Source: Bacillota bacterium
Lineage (GTDB): Bacteria; Bacillota; SHA-98; Ch115; JABLXJ01
NCBI GenBank assembly: GCA_013178125.1
Contig: JABLXJ010000002.1
Coordinates: 289,881-353,880 of the forward strand
Direction: 5' to 3'
Length of the DNA stretch: 64,000 bases
Shown: positions 8,753 through 17,650 of the stretch, piece after piece
How positions within the stretch are numbered: position 1 is the first letter of the stretch
Layout of the letters: every line of letters begins with the position of its first letter
Notes under the pieces: model-generated
Databases searched by the model: none
Told to the model about the DNA's origin: nothing
The model's input: only the letters and a program-made list of their open reading frames with translations
Translations under genes and position numbers: made by a program

Positions 8753-9899
8753 TGGTTGCCATAGCAGTGCCTGTGATTTGAGCGCCGCGAAGACATCCCA
8801 GGTTCGACACGATCAGGCTTTACAGGACTATCAGGCTGTGCAGCGTGGTCAGGCCTCGGCCCCCGGTAGCTGCGGTGAGCTCGTCCAGGGGGCCATCGAC
8901 GGGGTCGATTTCCTGGTCACGTGCCCCGTGGACCTCTTCGCGACGGCGACGGTTTCGATATGCCAGGAGGCCCGGGAGCATTTCAACCGCCAGCCTATTC
9001 CAGGCGTTCCAGGCGGGTGCAATGCAGGCCGGCAGTGCAGGCGCCGGGCCCGGGCGGCGAATCAAAAGGCGCTCATAGCTGCGCTCCGGACACTCGAAAT
9101 CCTGCATGGAACGGGTGAGATGGCTTCCTATTTCAGAGGGGATTTTCCTCTAGGGCGCCAGTCCGGATGCCAGTCCAGGTGCTGGCCTGATTGCCGGCCC
9201 GATTGCCGACTCGATTACTGGCCTAAGGGCTGGCCTGGGTCTCGGCTGGCAATCCACATAGCAAGCGAGCTACCCCGGGCCAAGGGGATGGCTAGCAGCA
9301 CGGCGGATATAGCTGCGACCTGCGTGGCCACAGCCAGGGCGCTTGGCAGGGAAGGACTGTCGCCTGACGAAATAGCAAATATAGCCCTCGACATTGAACC
9401 GACGGACGGCATCATGTTTCCAGGTATCGTCCTGTTTGACCATGTGCGCGGGATTACCCGCCGCAGCCTCGGCCCCCCGCCGCCCATCGATATTCTCATA
9501 ATAGACCTGGGGGGCGATGTTGACACGATCGCATTCAACAGCCGGGATGATCTTGCAGCGCTCAACTGCCGTAAGGAGCCCATCGTGCGGGATGCCCTGG
9601 CCCTTGTGGAGGAGGGGATAAGGCTTGGAGACGCGGCCATGGTCGGAGAAGGGGCCACGCTGAGCGCCCTGGCCCACCAGAGCATCCTACCGAAACCCGA
9701 GCTTCCTGACCTTATTCGCCTTGCAAAAAAGTCGGGAGCCGTCGGCGTCAACATTGCCCACAGCGGGACGGTGGTGGGCATCATCATCGACAGGAAGCGG
9801 GGGGATTCACGTGAGGTGACGGAGAGGCTCAGACGGGGAACCCCGGCCTCCCGCCATATACTCGGGGAAGTTCAGGTTATAGGCGGCGGTGTCTTATGA
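8715..9899 (+). CDS. pduX: L-threonine kinase, PduX type (GHMP kinase)
   Basis: PduX makes L-threonine-O-3-phosphate, the substrate of CobD, for the aminopropanol arm of cobalamin. The GHMP fold is recognisable by ASAPGSCGELVQGAIDGVDFLVTCPVDLFA, the phosphate-binding LPRAKGMASSTADIAATCVATARALG, DIEPTDGIMFPGIVLFDHVRG, and a C-terminal GAVGVNIAHSGTVVGI. The TTG start at 8715 is supported by AGAGGTGAT 5-6 bases upstream and overlaps the cobS end by 38 bp; GTG 8838 is an alternative closer to the conserved core. A Trp/Cys/Arg-rich insertion from eight 12-bp repeats (9153-9248) sits just before the phosphate loop. Confidence 0.9.
   Translation: MPSSERHPSGYRSGCHSSACDLSAAKTSQVRHDQALQDYQAVQRGQASAPGSCGELVQGAIDGVDFLVTCPVDLFATATVSICQEAREHFNRQPIPGVPGGCNAGRQCRRRARAANQKALIAALRTLEILHGTGEMASYFRGDFPLGRQSGCQSRCWPDCRPDCRLDYWPKGWPGSRLAIHIASELPRAKGMASSTADIAATCVATARALGREGLSPDEIANIALDIEPTDGIMFPGIVLFDHVRGITRRSLGPPPPIDILIIDLGGDVDTIAFNSRDDLAALNCRKEPIVRDALALVEEGIRLGDAAMVGEGATLSALAHQSILPKPELPDLIRLAKKSGAVGVNIAHSGTVVGIIIDRKRGDSREVTERLRRGTPASRHILGEVQVIGGGVL
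9153..9248 (+). repeat. In-frame 12-bp tandem repeat inside pduX (8 units)
   Basis: Eight 12-bp units, for example GGATGCCAGTCC and GATTGCCGGCCC, encode GRQS-GCQS-RCWP-DCRP-DCRL-DYWP-KGWP-GSRL. The array ends just before the LAIHIASELPRAKGM phosphate-binding region and preserves frame. Confidence 0.9.
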
Positions 9900-11161
9900 G
9901 CAATTCTATGAGGAGCAATTCTATGAGCAATAAGGAACGGGAAAGGACCCATGGGGGCAACATCAGGGCAGCGATGGGGCGCTATGGCCTGGGAGAGGCC
10001 GGCATGCGCGATTCCGAGATCCTGGATTTTAGCGCCAACATAAACCCACTGGGCCCACCCCGGAGCGTCTTAGATGCCATCATCAAAAACCTTCCCGGCA
10101 TCGCCAGGTACCCTGACCCGGAATGCGTGGAGCTGAGGCGTGAGATAGCGAGGCACCTGAGCATTTCCCTGGCCAATAACGCCCCGCCCGCCAACGCCCC
10201 ACCCGGCCACATACCGGCCGGCGACGCCCCGGCCAGCAGCGCTCTGGGCAGCAACGCTCTGGACGAAGGGCCGGCGAACGGCATCACGCCAGATAATATT
10301 ATCGCTGGAAATGGCGCGGTCGAACTGGTATACTTAATTGCGAAGGCGGTGAAGCCCGGGGTGGCCATCGTCCCTTGCCCGGCGTTTTCCGAATATGCGC
10401 TGGCGGTGAGGAGCGAGGGCGGCGATATAAAGAGGGCATATCTCCGGCCTGATCGAGGGTTTAATATCGACCCTGGGGAGATCGCGTCCGCGCTCCCGGG
10501 CGCCGATATCCTGTTTATATGCAACCCTAACAACCCCACTGGCAACCTGTGGCCGCGGGAGGCGCTGCTTCATATAGTCGGCGAGGCCGCCAGGGCTGGA
10601 GCCTTTGTTGTTATTGATGAGGCCTTCGTCGACTTCGTCGACGATGAGAAACAGGTGACGGTTGTGGATGAGGCGCCCCGGAGGGAAAACCTTATTGTCC
10701 TGCGCTCCATGACGAAGATCTTCGCCATACCCGGCCTGCGGCTGGGCTATGCCGTGTGCTCCAGCGAGATGGCGCAGAGGCTCGCATCCCTGCGAGATCC
10801 CTGGAGCGTCAATTCCCTGGCCCAGGCTGCGGGCATTGAGGCGCTGCGCGACAGGGATTATATCGTGCAGACAAAGAAGCTCATCCGGCGCGAGAGGGGT
10901 TTCCTCTACGACGGCCTCGCCGGGCTCCCGGGCATCGAGGCATATAGGCCCGAGGCAAATTTCATCCTGGCCCGGATTGCGGCCTGCGCCACCAGAGCCG
11001 GTGATCTTGCCGCTGGGTTGGGGAGGCGGGGGATCCTGATCAGGGATGCCAGTTCCTTTGACGGCCTCGATGAGGCCTATTTCCGGGTTGCGGTCCGCAC
11101 GAGGCCGGAGAATGAGCGCCTGCTTGAGGCGTTAGGGGATTGTTTGATGGGGGCAATATAG
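9896..11161 (+). CDS. cobD: Threonine-phosphate decarboxylase CobD
   Basis: CobD is a PLP enzyme of the class I/II aminotransferase fold that decarboxylates threonine phosphate to (R)-1-amino-2-propanol phosphate. Visible motifs are LDFSANINPLGPP near the N-terminus, NGAVELVYLIAK, FICNPNNPTGNLW, VIDEAFVDF, and the PLP lysine in LRSMTKIFAIPGLRLGY. Start and stop of pduX overlap as ATGA, so translation is coupled. An insertion of six 15-bp repeats (10172-10261) lies between the N-terminal arm and DNIIAGNGAVEL. Together with pduX and cbiB this completes the side-chain route. Confidence 0.95.
   Translation: MSNSMRSNSMSNKERERTHGGNIRAAMGRYGLGEAGMRDSEILDFSANINPLGPPRSVLDAIIKNLPGIARYPDPECVELRREIARHLSISLANNAPPANAPPGHIPAGDAPASSALGSNALDEGPANGITPDNIIAGNGAVELVYLIAKAVKPGVAIVPCPAFSEYALAVRSEGGDIKRAYLRPDRGFNIDPGEIASALPGADILFICNPNNPTGNLWPREALLHIVGEAARAGAFVVIDEAFVDFVDDEKQVTVVDEAPRRENLIVLRSMTKIFAIPGLRLGYAVCSSEMAQRLASLRDPWSVNSLAQAAGIEALRDRDYIVQTKKLIRRERGFLYDGLAGLPGIEAYRPEANFILARIAACATRAGDLAAGLGRRGILIRDASSFDGLDEAYFRVAVRTRPENERLLEALGDCLMGAI
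10172..10261 (+). repeat. In-frame 15-bp tandem repeat inside cobD (6 units)
   Basis: Six 15-bp units encode ANNAP-PANAP-PGHIP-AGDAP-ASSAL-GSNAL. The unit here is 15 bp rather than 12 bp, again a multiple of three. Confidence 0.88.
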
Positions 11162-11206
11162 TACGCCGGAATTGGAATAATAGCATGCTGGAATTCTGGA
11201 ATTGGG

Positions 11207-11953
11207 GTGTCTAAATTTAAGATGTCTAAACCAGAAATGATATCAGGAATAATACCTGGATATGAGATAGATGAGAGCAGAATAGATGAGGGCGAAATAG
11301 ATGGATGCAGGATGGATAAGGGCAGAGCGTTGAGGATAATCGTTATCCGTCATGGCCAGACTGACTGGAATAGGGAGGGCAGGTACCTCGGGCATACGGA
11401 TATGCCCCTGAACGAGGAGGGGAGACGGCAGGCCCAGGAGGCGGCAGATCATCTCAAAGCGGAGCATTTCGCAGCTATCTACGCCAGCGATCTCAGGAGG
11501 ACAATGGAAACGGCCTGGATCATAGCCAGGCCGCACGGGCTCACGGTCAATCCGGTCCCCGGCCTCAGGGAGATGAATTTCGGTGCGTGGGACGGTCTTA
11601 CCTACGAGGAAATTATAGGCGGGTATGGAGACATGGCGCGTAGGTGGTTTGATGATCCTACAGCCGTCACGCCTCCAGGGGGCGAGAGCGTGGTCCAGGT
11701 CTGGAGCCGGGTGGTTAATGCCCTCGATACCGTCTATGAATCTGAAATCAGATCTCGCGCATCAGGCACGGTCGCCATCGTCACGCACGGCGGCCCGATC
11801 CGGGTGGTCAGGTGCCTTCTCGAACACAGGAGCCCCGCAGACCTGTGGAAGGTCAGGCACGCTGCGCACGGAACCATCGCAGGGACGTTTCTGATAGAGC
11901 CGTCTCTCAGGCTCAGTGAGTTGCCGTCCTGCCTGGCCCAGGCCCGAGTTTAG
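11207..11953 (+). CDS. cobC: Histidine phosphatase, probable alpha-ribazole phosphatase CobC
   Basis: This is a phosphoglycerate-mutase-like phosphatase; in this operon its likely role is removing phosphate from alpha-ribazole-5'-phosphate or cobalamin-5'-phosphate. The catalytic RHGQTDWNREGRYLGHTDMPLNEEGRRQA is followed by the second arginine in ASDLRRTMETA, REMNFGAWDGLTYEEI, and the second histidine in IVTHGGPIR. The first 40 residues of the longest frame (GTG 11207) come largely from four 15-bp repeats (IDESR-IDEGE-IDGCR-MDKGR). The true start could be the ATG at 11312, just before the fold. The 3' end overlaps the convergent gene by 41 bp. Confidence 0.88.
   Translation: MSKFKMSKPEMISGIIPGYEIDESRIDEGEIDGCRMDKGRALRIIVIRHGQTDWNREGRYLGHTDMPLNEEGRRQAQEAADHLKAEHFAAIYASDLRRTMETAWIIARPHGLTVNPVPGLREMNFGAWDGLTYEEIIGGYGDMARRWFDDPTAVTPPGGESVVQVWSRVVNALDTVYESEIRSRASGTVAIVTHGGPIRVVRCLLEHRSPADLWKVRHAAHGTIAGTFLIEPSLRLSELPSCLAQARV
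11267..11326 (+). repeat. 15-bp tandem repeat at the 5' end of cobC (4 units)
   Basis: Four 15-bp units of the type ATAGATGAGGGCGAA lie directly before the conserved RIIVIRHG strand. They encode IDESR-IDEGE-IDGCR-MDKGR. Confidence 0.88.
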
Positions 11954-12605
11954 GCTCCTCCGGAGCTCCAGGCTCGAGCCTATTCCCCACGCCAGGCTCG
12001 GGCGGGCCCTGCGCCTGCGCGCCCGGCGGCGCCGCCGCGAGCCCTCCGTAAAGAAGCTGTTTTACGGCCTTTCTTATGGCTTCATCGCGGGCGTTCTGGC
12101 CAAGCCATTCGATGTAGCCGGGATCCCGCTGGAGGATCTCGCCTAGAGTCCTGCGGGCGTATTTGCCGAACCCTATCACGAGATCCTCGGGGTCGATTAT
12201 GTCAGGAATATCCTCCTCTGGGGGTACCTGGCCCCCCAGTTCCTCCCATGCAACCATATCGATCCCGATGCTATCTCGTAGGGCCCTGCTCTTCGCTCGT
12301 GTCGCGGCCATTCTCAGTAGATGGGGCTGAATCGTCCTGTTTACGCTCTCGGGCGATGCGTCACCGACCTCCTTGAAGACCCCGTCCTGGGTCTCGACCT
12401 CGGCCTCCACCACGGCGTACATGCCATTCTCCTTGCTCGGAACCTGGATAACGTTTGTCGTTATGCGTTTCAAGCCTCGCTGCCGGGCAAGCTCGAGGAG
12501 GCCGCCATAGAGAACATAATCCCGCCCCTGCAAAGTCCTTACAAATCTCTCGCGAAACTCCTTTGGAAGCTCCATATGAGCTGACACCTCGCGACGGTCC
12601 GGCAT
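11913..12605 (-). CDS. Conserved protein with a C-terminal ExoX-like domain
   Basis: I do not know a characterised function. Residues 10-130 (ELPKEFRERFVRTLQGRDYVLYGGLLELARQRGLKRITTNVIQVPSKENG, then VNRTIQPHLLRMAATRAKSRALRDSIGIDMVAWEEL) form a domain I recall from Clostridia hypothetical proteins and reminiscent of phage single-strand annealing proteins. Residues 145-175 (FGKYARRTLGEILQRDPGYIEWL) match the small domain seen at the C-terminus of exodeoxyribonuclease X. A Pro/Gly-rich tail closes it. A link to DNA recombination is an inference. It converges on cobC with a 41-bp overlap of coding ends. Confidence 0.75.
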   Translation of the reverse strand: MPDRREVSAHMELPKEFRERFVRTLQGRDYVLYGGLLELARQRGLKRITTNVIQVPSKENGMYAVVEAEVETQDGVFKEVGDASPESVNRTIQPHLLRMAATRAKSRALRDSIGIDMVAWEELGGQVPPEEDIPDIIDPEDLVIGFGKYARRTLGEILQRDPGYIEWLGQNARDEAIRKAVKQLLYGGLAAAPPGAQAQGPPEPGVGNRLEPGAPEEPKLGPGPGRTATH

Positions 12606-12910
12606 CTTTCTGGCTGCCAGGTATCATGCCGGTTGCCAGTCAAAATGGCCGTGGTAGCGATGCCGGGATATTCTCATCTTACAATCATAGAATCTCACTC
12701 CCCGTCATGTCTCATTCATATTTATCTTCATCGTTGACTCCAGTCCGGAATGGCATTTATTTATATGAATTTTTATCGCTATCTTGCAGGAATATCCCGT
12801 TTATTATCGAATATATCACATCGCTAACAAGTTGTAGGTACAATACAACATTACATAAAATCATACAAATATAAGAGCATACAGGATAACATCTTTTCGG
12901 CTAGACCCGC
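12606..12910. other. AT-rich divergent promoter region
   Basis: About 300 bp, clearly more AT-rich than the flanks, separates the minus-strand ExoX-like gene from gntR. It holds a short inverted repeat at 12831-12849. I found no clear sigma-A -35/-10 pair or RNA gene. Confidence 0.5.
12831..12849. promoter_or_regulatory. Inverted repeat, candidate GntR operator
   Basis: The arms GTTGTA and TACAAC are separated by GGTACAA. The pattern fits the GT-N-AC style of HutC-type GntR operators and lies 62 bp upstream of the regulator gene. Autoregulation is an inference. Confidence 0.4.
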
Positions 12911-13792
12911 ATGCCGCGGGGCAGCACCACAGAGAATGAAAATGCCTTTGAAAGTAATGGTCATTTTCGGGGTGGAGTGAAGAAGGTTCAAGTCCACATA
13001 CAAGGGACCCGGGAGGCGATATGGTTGGCAGGGCGGTCAATAGAAGAATCGAACCCGTTACCCCTTTATCACCAGCTCAAGGAGCTCCTAAGATCCCAAA
13101 TTGAAGGGGGTGAGTTCCCTGTCGGTGCTCGCCTGCCGAGCGAGGTGGAGATTGCTGAGGAATATAAGATCAGCCGCTCTACAGTCCGGCTCGCCATCCT
13201 CGATCTCGTGCGCGAGGGCCTTCTCTATCGCAAGCAGGGCAAAGGGACTTTTGTCGCCAATCCCAAGATAACGCGGGGAATGCCTGGCGTAACAAGTTTT
13301 ACTGAGGACATGAAAGCCAGGGGCCTAAAGCCTGGAGCCAGGGTCTTGAAGTTTGAGATTGCAGTCCCGCCTCAGAGGGTTGCGGTGAGCCTCAGGTTGA
13401 GGGATAAAGAGGAAGCGGCAAGGATTGAACGCCAGATGTTGGCAGATGATGAACCGATCGCCTTTCATATTTCCTACTTGCCTCTTTCAGTATGGAATGC
13501 CATAAACATAAAACCCGAGGACCTGAATGACCAGTCGCTGTTCTGGTGCCTCGAGAATAGAGCGAGAATCGTGCTGGATGAAGGCCTGGAAACCATCGAA
13601 GTTGGGATTGCAGATGCCTATGTTGCATCGATTTTAGGGATCAAGAAGGGTAGTCCGGTGCTGCTCCTCGAACACCTGGTATCTTCGGTTGATGGGGAAC
13701 CAGTGGAGTTTGCGACCAACTTTTATCGCGGGGACAGGTATAAGTATTACATAAAGCATAAACGCCAGAGGATCTCGTTTATGAGGAGGTAA
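12911..13792 (+). CDS. GntR-family transcriptional regulator with UTRA domain
   Basis: This is a HutC-type regulator. The winged helix-turn-helix is at about residues 50-120 (PLYHQLKELLRSQIEGGEFPVGARLPSEVEIAEEYKISRSTVRLAILDLVREGLLYRKQGKGTFV). The ligand-binding UTRA domain follows (TSFTEDMKARGLKPGARVLKFE, then IERQMLADDEPIAFHISYLP, ending EFATNFYRGDRYKYYIKHKR). The N-terminal 45 residues before the HTH are longer than usual, so an internal start such as GTG 12978 is possible. It sits just upstream of the transporter and glycyl radical enzyme genes and most likely controls them in response to a sugar or sugar phosphate. Confidence 0.93.
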   Translation: MPRGSTTENENAFESNGHFRGGVKKVQVHIQGTREAIWLAGRSIEESNPLPLYHQLKELLRSQIEGGEFPVGARLPSEVEIAEEYKISRSTVRLAILDLVREGLLYRKQGKGTFVANPKITRGMPGVTSFTEDMKARGLKPGARVLKFEIAVPPQRVAVSLRLRDKEEAARIERQMLADDEPIAFHISYLPLSVWNAINIKPEDLNDQSLFWCLENRARIVLDEGLETIEVGIADAYVASILGIKKGSPVLLLEHLVSSVDGEPVEFATNFYRGDRYKYYIKHKRQRISFMRR

Positions 13793-13931
13793 CCGACTAT
13801 TATTACCACCTGGGCAAGCGGAAACAGTGGTGATTGTGTAGATATGGCTGGCTATTCCAGGCCGGGCAAGGGGCTATTAGGCAAGGGTCTATCAATTTGG
13901 GAAATAGCTCGCGCAAAGGGGGCGCCAGGCT

Positions 13932-15440
13932 TTGAGTGAATTCCTCCTGGAAATGCGGAATGTCAACAAGAAATTCCCCGGCGTTATCGCCCTCCAGGAT
14001 GTTAGCTTCGCCCTGAGGAGGGGCGAGGTCCATGTGCTTCTGGGCGAAAATGGCGCAGGGAAATCCACTTTGATGAAGATCCTCAGCGGGGCCTACCCGA
14101 TGGATTCCGGGGAGATCTTTGTAAAAGGAAAACGGGTGGAGATCAAGAGGCCCCAGGATGCGCAGGATCGCGGGATCAGCATAATCCACCAGGAGTTTAA
14201 CCTGGTCCCTCACCTTAGCATTGCCCAGAACATCTTCCTGGGCAGGGAGCCTGTGGAGGGGCGCCTTATCAAGACCATTGCATGGCAGGAGATGTATAGA
14301 AAAACTGCCGAAATTCTCGGTCGTTTTGATATAAACGTATCGCCACGCACCCCTGTGAGGGAGCTGGGTGTGGCGATGCAGCAGATGGTCGAGATAGCCA
14401 AGGCGCTCTCAGTCAACGCCGAAATCGTCGTCATGGATGAACCGACAGCTGCCCTCACTACGGCGGAAACAGAGAAGCTTTTCCAGGTTATAAAGGCGTT
14501 AAAGGCCCAGGGTGTGAGCATTATCTACATTTCGCATCGGTTGGAGGAGCTCTCGAAGATTGGCGATGTAGCTACTGTGCTCCGGGATGGGCACAATGTC
14601 GGCACGGTAGATCTCAAAAATACGGATACCGACACCCTTGTGCGCATGATGGTGGGGAGAAGCCTTACGGATATGTTTCCCAAGGAGAGCGTCCCACGGG
14701 GCAAAGAGGCCCTCAGGGTCGAGAACCTGTGCGGCAAAGGGATCAATGGTATTTCTTTCACGGCGCACGAGGGGGAAGTCCTGGGCCTTGCAGGGATCGT
14801 GGGGTGCGGGCGCACAGAGCTCGCCCGGGCCATCTTTGGTGCGGACCCCATATCCGCCGGCAAGGTGTATGTAGATGGGCGTGAGGTATCGATATTATCT
14901 CCCAGGCAGGCGATAAAGGCTGGTATCGCCTACCTTACTGAGGATAGGGGCAGGGAGGGGCTTATCCTCGGCCTGCCGGTTCGCGAGAATATAGGGCTTC
15001 CGGTGCTGGATACTATTTGCCGGGCTGGCATCGTGAATTCCAGGCGCAAGTCAGCGCTCGCTGCCAGCTTTGTGAAGAGCCTTGGCATAAAGACTCCCAG
15101 GCTCTCCACCCCGGCCCGGTCGCTCAGCGGCGGCAACCAGCAAAAGGTGGTGCTTGCCAAGTGGCTCGCCACGAGGGCAAGGGTCATCATTTTCGATGAG
15201 CCCACTCGGGGCATAGATGTTGGGGCTAAATGGGAGATATATCAACTCATGAACGAGCTGGTTAAGCAGGGCACGTCGGTCATTATGATCTCTTCGGATC
15301 TCCGGGAGATCCTGGGGATGAGCGATCGCATCCTGGTTATGCGAGAGGGATGCATCACCGGAGAGTTCGATAGAAGCGAAGCTACCCAGGAGAATATCCT
15401 ATATTGCGCGGCGGGGGGTAAAAGTGGTGTTAATCAATAA
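13932..15440 (+). CDS. Ribose-type sugar ABC transporter ATP-binding protein (two domains)
   Basis: This is an RbsA/MglA-type ATPase with two fused nucleotide-binding domains. Domain 1 has Walker A GENGAGKST (about residues 38-46) and Walker B IVVMDEPTAALT. Domain 2 has a degenerate P-loop (GIVGCGRTEL), signature LSGGNQQKVVLAKWLA and IIFDEPTRGIDVGAKWEIY. The 502-residue length is typical. It begins with TTG at 13932, supported by a G-rich segment upstream and by the family N-terminus (LEMRNVNKKFPGVIALQDVSF). Its end overlaps the permease gene by 17 bp. Confidence 0.96.
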   Translation: MSEFLLEMRNVNKKFPGVIALQDVSFALRRGEVHVLLGENGAGKSTLMKILSGAYPMDSGEIFVKGKRVEIKRPQDAQDRGISIIHQEFNLVPHLSIAQNIFLGREPVEGRLIKTIAWQEMYRKTAEILGRFDINVSPRTPVRELGVAMQQMVEIAKALSVNAEIVVMDEPTAALTTAETEKLFQVIKALKAQGVSIIYISHRLEELSKIGDVATVLRDGHNVGTVDLKNTDTDTLVRMMVGRSLTDMFPKESVPRGKEALRVENLCGKGINGISFTAHEGEVLGLAGIVGCGRTELARAIFGADPISAGKVYVDGREVSILSPRQAIKAGIAYLTEDRGREGLILGLPVRENIGLPVLDTICRAGIVNSRRKSALAASFVKSLGIKTPRLSTPARSLSGGNQQKVVLAKWLATRARVIIFDEPTRGIDVGAKWEIYQLMNELVKQGTSVIMISSDLREILGMSDRILVMREGCITGEFDRSEATQENILYCAAGGKSGVNQ

Positions 15441-16422
15441 TGAATTGGCAGGGACAAATCCGGTGAGCACGGAGGCTACAAAACCCCGGTTCGGTCAGGC
15501 GCTGGTCATACAGTACTTGCAGCAGATCGGCATCCTGGCAGGCTTCATTGTCCTCATCCTTGCTTTTGCTATTTTGTCGCCTTACTTTCTGACCCTTGAC
15601 AATCTGCTTGCAATAGCGCTGCAGTCGGCAATAAACGCCGTTATCGCCCTCGGGATGACCTTCGTAATAGCCACGGGCGGGATAGACCTATCCGTGGGCT
15701 CGATTGTGGCTCTGGCAGGCGTCATCATGGCCGACCTGATGAGGAGCGGCGTCGGGGTCCCCGTTAGCATGCTGGCTGGCACAGTGATCGGGGTGGGGTG
15801 CGGCACAGTAAACGGCCTCCTTATAACCAAGGCAAAGCTTCCCCCCTTCATTGTGACGCTTGGCATGATGAGCTTCATTCGCGGATCGGCCTTGATATAT
15901 ACGTCTGGCCAGCCCATATATGGGGTGCCCGCGGCCTTTAGGTTCCTAGGCAGCGGTTATATCGGCGCAATCCCCGTACCCGTAATTATTGCAGCAGTTG
16001 CAGCGGGCCTTGCCTATTTCCTCCTCAGGAAGACGAGGTTTGGGGAATATACCCTGGCTATAGGAGGCAATGAAGAGGCTACGCGATTGTCAGGGGTGAA
16101 TGTCGGGTTTTACAAGACGCTGGTGTATTCATTTTGCGGCCTGATGTGCACCCTTGGTACTATAATCCTGGTCGCCCGGCTGAATGCAGCTGAACCGATA
16201 GCGGGCTTCAACTATGAATTAGATGCTATTGCAGCCACGGTCATGGGTGGCACAAGCCTCGCCGGTGGTCAGGCCAATATCCTGGGCACCATGGTGGGCG
16301 CCCTCATAATGGGTGCCCTGCGGAATGGGCTGAACCTGCTGAACGTCCAGGCCTTTTACCAGCAGCTTGCTATAGGCGCTGTGATAATTCTGGCGGTGCT
16401 GGTCGACAGGTTCCGCAAATAA
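15424..16422 (+). CDS. Ribose-type sugar ABC transporter permease
   Basis: This RbsC-family membrane protein has about nine hydrophobic helices. The diagnostic GMTFVIATGGIDLSVGSIVALAGVI stretch is at about residues 78-102, and the late EATRLSGVNVGFYKTLVYSFCG and DAIAATVMGGTSLAGGQANILGT motifs are present. The start overlaps the ATPase gene, indicating translational coupling. The substrate cannot be read from the permease, but this subfamily carries pentoses, hexoses or polyols. Confidence 0.96.
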   Translation: MVLINNELAGTNPVSTEATKPRFGQALVIQYLQQIGILAGFIVLILAFAILSPYFLTLDNLLAIALQSAINAVIALGMTFVIATGGIDLSVGSIVALAGVIMADLMRSGVGVPVSMLAGTVIGVGCGTVNGLLITKAKLPPFIVTLGMMSFIRGSALIYTSGQPIYGVPAAFRFLGSGYIGAIPVPVIIAAVAAGLAYFLLRKTRFGEYTLAIGGNEEATRLSGVNVGFYKTLVYSFCGLMCTLGTIILVARLNAAEPIAGFNYELDAIAATVMGGTSLAGGQANILGTMVGALIMGALRNGLNLLNVQAFYQQLAIGAVIILAVLVDRFRK

Positions 16423-16591
16423 CGTGGCAACCGGAGGGACCTGATGGAATACAAGGTTATGGCTTGTGGGGGGTGGATGTATAGAGTTTAGAGGCTCTTT
16501 ATCTTATATCTTATGATTAGTCCCGGGAAGAAATGCAACAACTGTGTGATTGAAAACTGTATGAATGAATATGATTGGAGGAATGCGTTCT

Positions 16592-17605
16592 ATGCTGATG
16601 AGAAGGTTGGTAGCTGGTTGTATTGCCTTTTTACTGGTGGGTGCAGCGGCACTCTCAGTTTCCCGGACGGCCGGTAGCATTCTTGCGGCCCCTAATCAGA
16701 TGACCGCGGAGGAACTCGAGAAGGCCCTCGGCCCGGTGCCCAAGCCGTCAAAGCATTATAAGATAGGCGCCATCGAGAAAACCCTCATCAATGAGCACTG
16801 GCAGGAAATGAAGAAGGGCTATGAGGATGCGGCTAAAAAATATGGTATCACGGTTGAGGTCGGCGCGGTGGACACTGAGCAGGATCTTATGAAGCAGCTG
16901 AACCTCGCGGAGACCTTCATAGCAAAGGGATACGATGCCCTCGCGGTTTCGCCCCTGACGGCATCCAACCTCGTCCCGGCTCTGGAGAAGGCGACCAAGA
17001 AGGGTATTCCCATTCTGAATGTCGATGATTCCAGGATTACGGAGGTTCCGATCACGGCGTTTGTCGGCGCAGACCATCGCTTGATGGGCGTCTACGCGGC
17101 CGATTACTTTGGGAAGCACGTCAAGAGCGGCAAGGTAGCCCTGATCGAGGGCATGGCCGGGTCCCCCGCTAGCCAACAAAGGGTGGCCGGTTTTACGGAG
17201 ACGATAAAGAATTACCCTGGGCTCAAGCTGGTCGCAAGCCAGCCGGGCAACTGGGACCGGGTTCAGGCTATGAACGCCGCGGCCAATATTATACGAGTTC
17301 ACCCCGACCTGAAGGCGATCTATGCATGTAACGATACGATGGCGCTCGGCATCGTCGAGGCCGTTGTCAACGCCGGCAAGGCTGGCAAGATAATGGTCAT
17401 AGGGACTGATGGTGTTCCCGACGCGATCAAGTCCATCCGCGAGGGCAGGATGACGGGAACCATCGCGGCATTCCCATATGAGATGGGAAGGATCGCTACA
17501 GAGGTCGCTATCAGGGTGCTCGAGGGCCAGAAGGTTCCCCCTGTGATAGTCTCGCCCATGGTGTTGGTGACCAGGGACAACTTGGATAAGTACTTCAAGA
17601 AATGA
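16592..17605 (+). CDS. Ribose-type periplasmic sugar-binding protein
   Basis: This is an extracytoplasmic binding protein of the RbsB/Peripla_BP_4 class. It has a signal peptide (RRLVAGCIAFLLVGAAALSVSRTAGSILA), then YKIGAIEKTLINEHWQEMKKGYEDAAKKYGITVEV, NLAETFIAKGYDALAVSPLTASNLVPALEKATKKGIPILNVD, and the hinge region AIYACNDTMALGIVEAV with VIGTDGVPDAIKSIREG. I chose ATG 16592 because GGAGG ends 10 bases upstream; the frame opens at 16565. Gene order ATPase-permease-binding protein, with the binding protein last, is one of the known arrangements. Confidence 0.95.
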   Translation: MLMRRLVAGCIAFLLVGAAALSVSRTAGSILAAPNQMTAEELEKALGPVPKPSKHYKIGAIEKTLINEHWQEMKKGYEDAAKKYGITVEVGAVDTEQDLMKQLNLAETFIAKGYDALAVSPLTASNLVPALEKATKKGIPILNVDDSRITEVPITAFVGADHRLMGVYAADYFGKHVKSGKVALIEGMAGSPASQQRVAGFTETIKNYPGLKLVASQPGNWDRVQAMNAAANIIRVHPDLKAIYACNDTMALGIVEAVVNAGKAGKIMVIGTDGVPDAIKSIREGRMTGTIAAFPYEMGRIATEVAIRVLEGQKVPPVIVSPMVLVTRDNLDKYFKK

Positions 17606-17650
17606 CTTTGTTTCAAGAGATAATCCCATAATCTCCTCGCGAGCTGGCTG

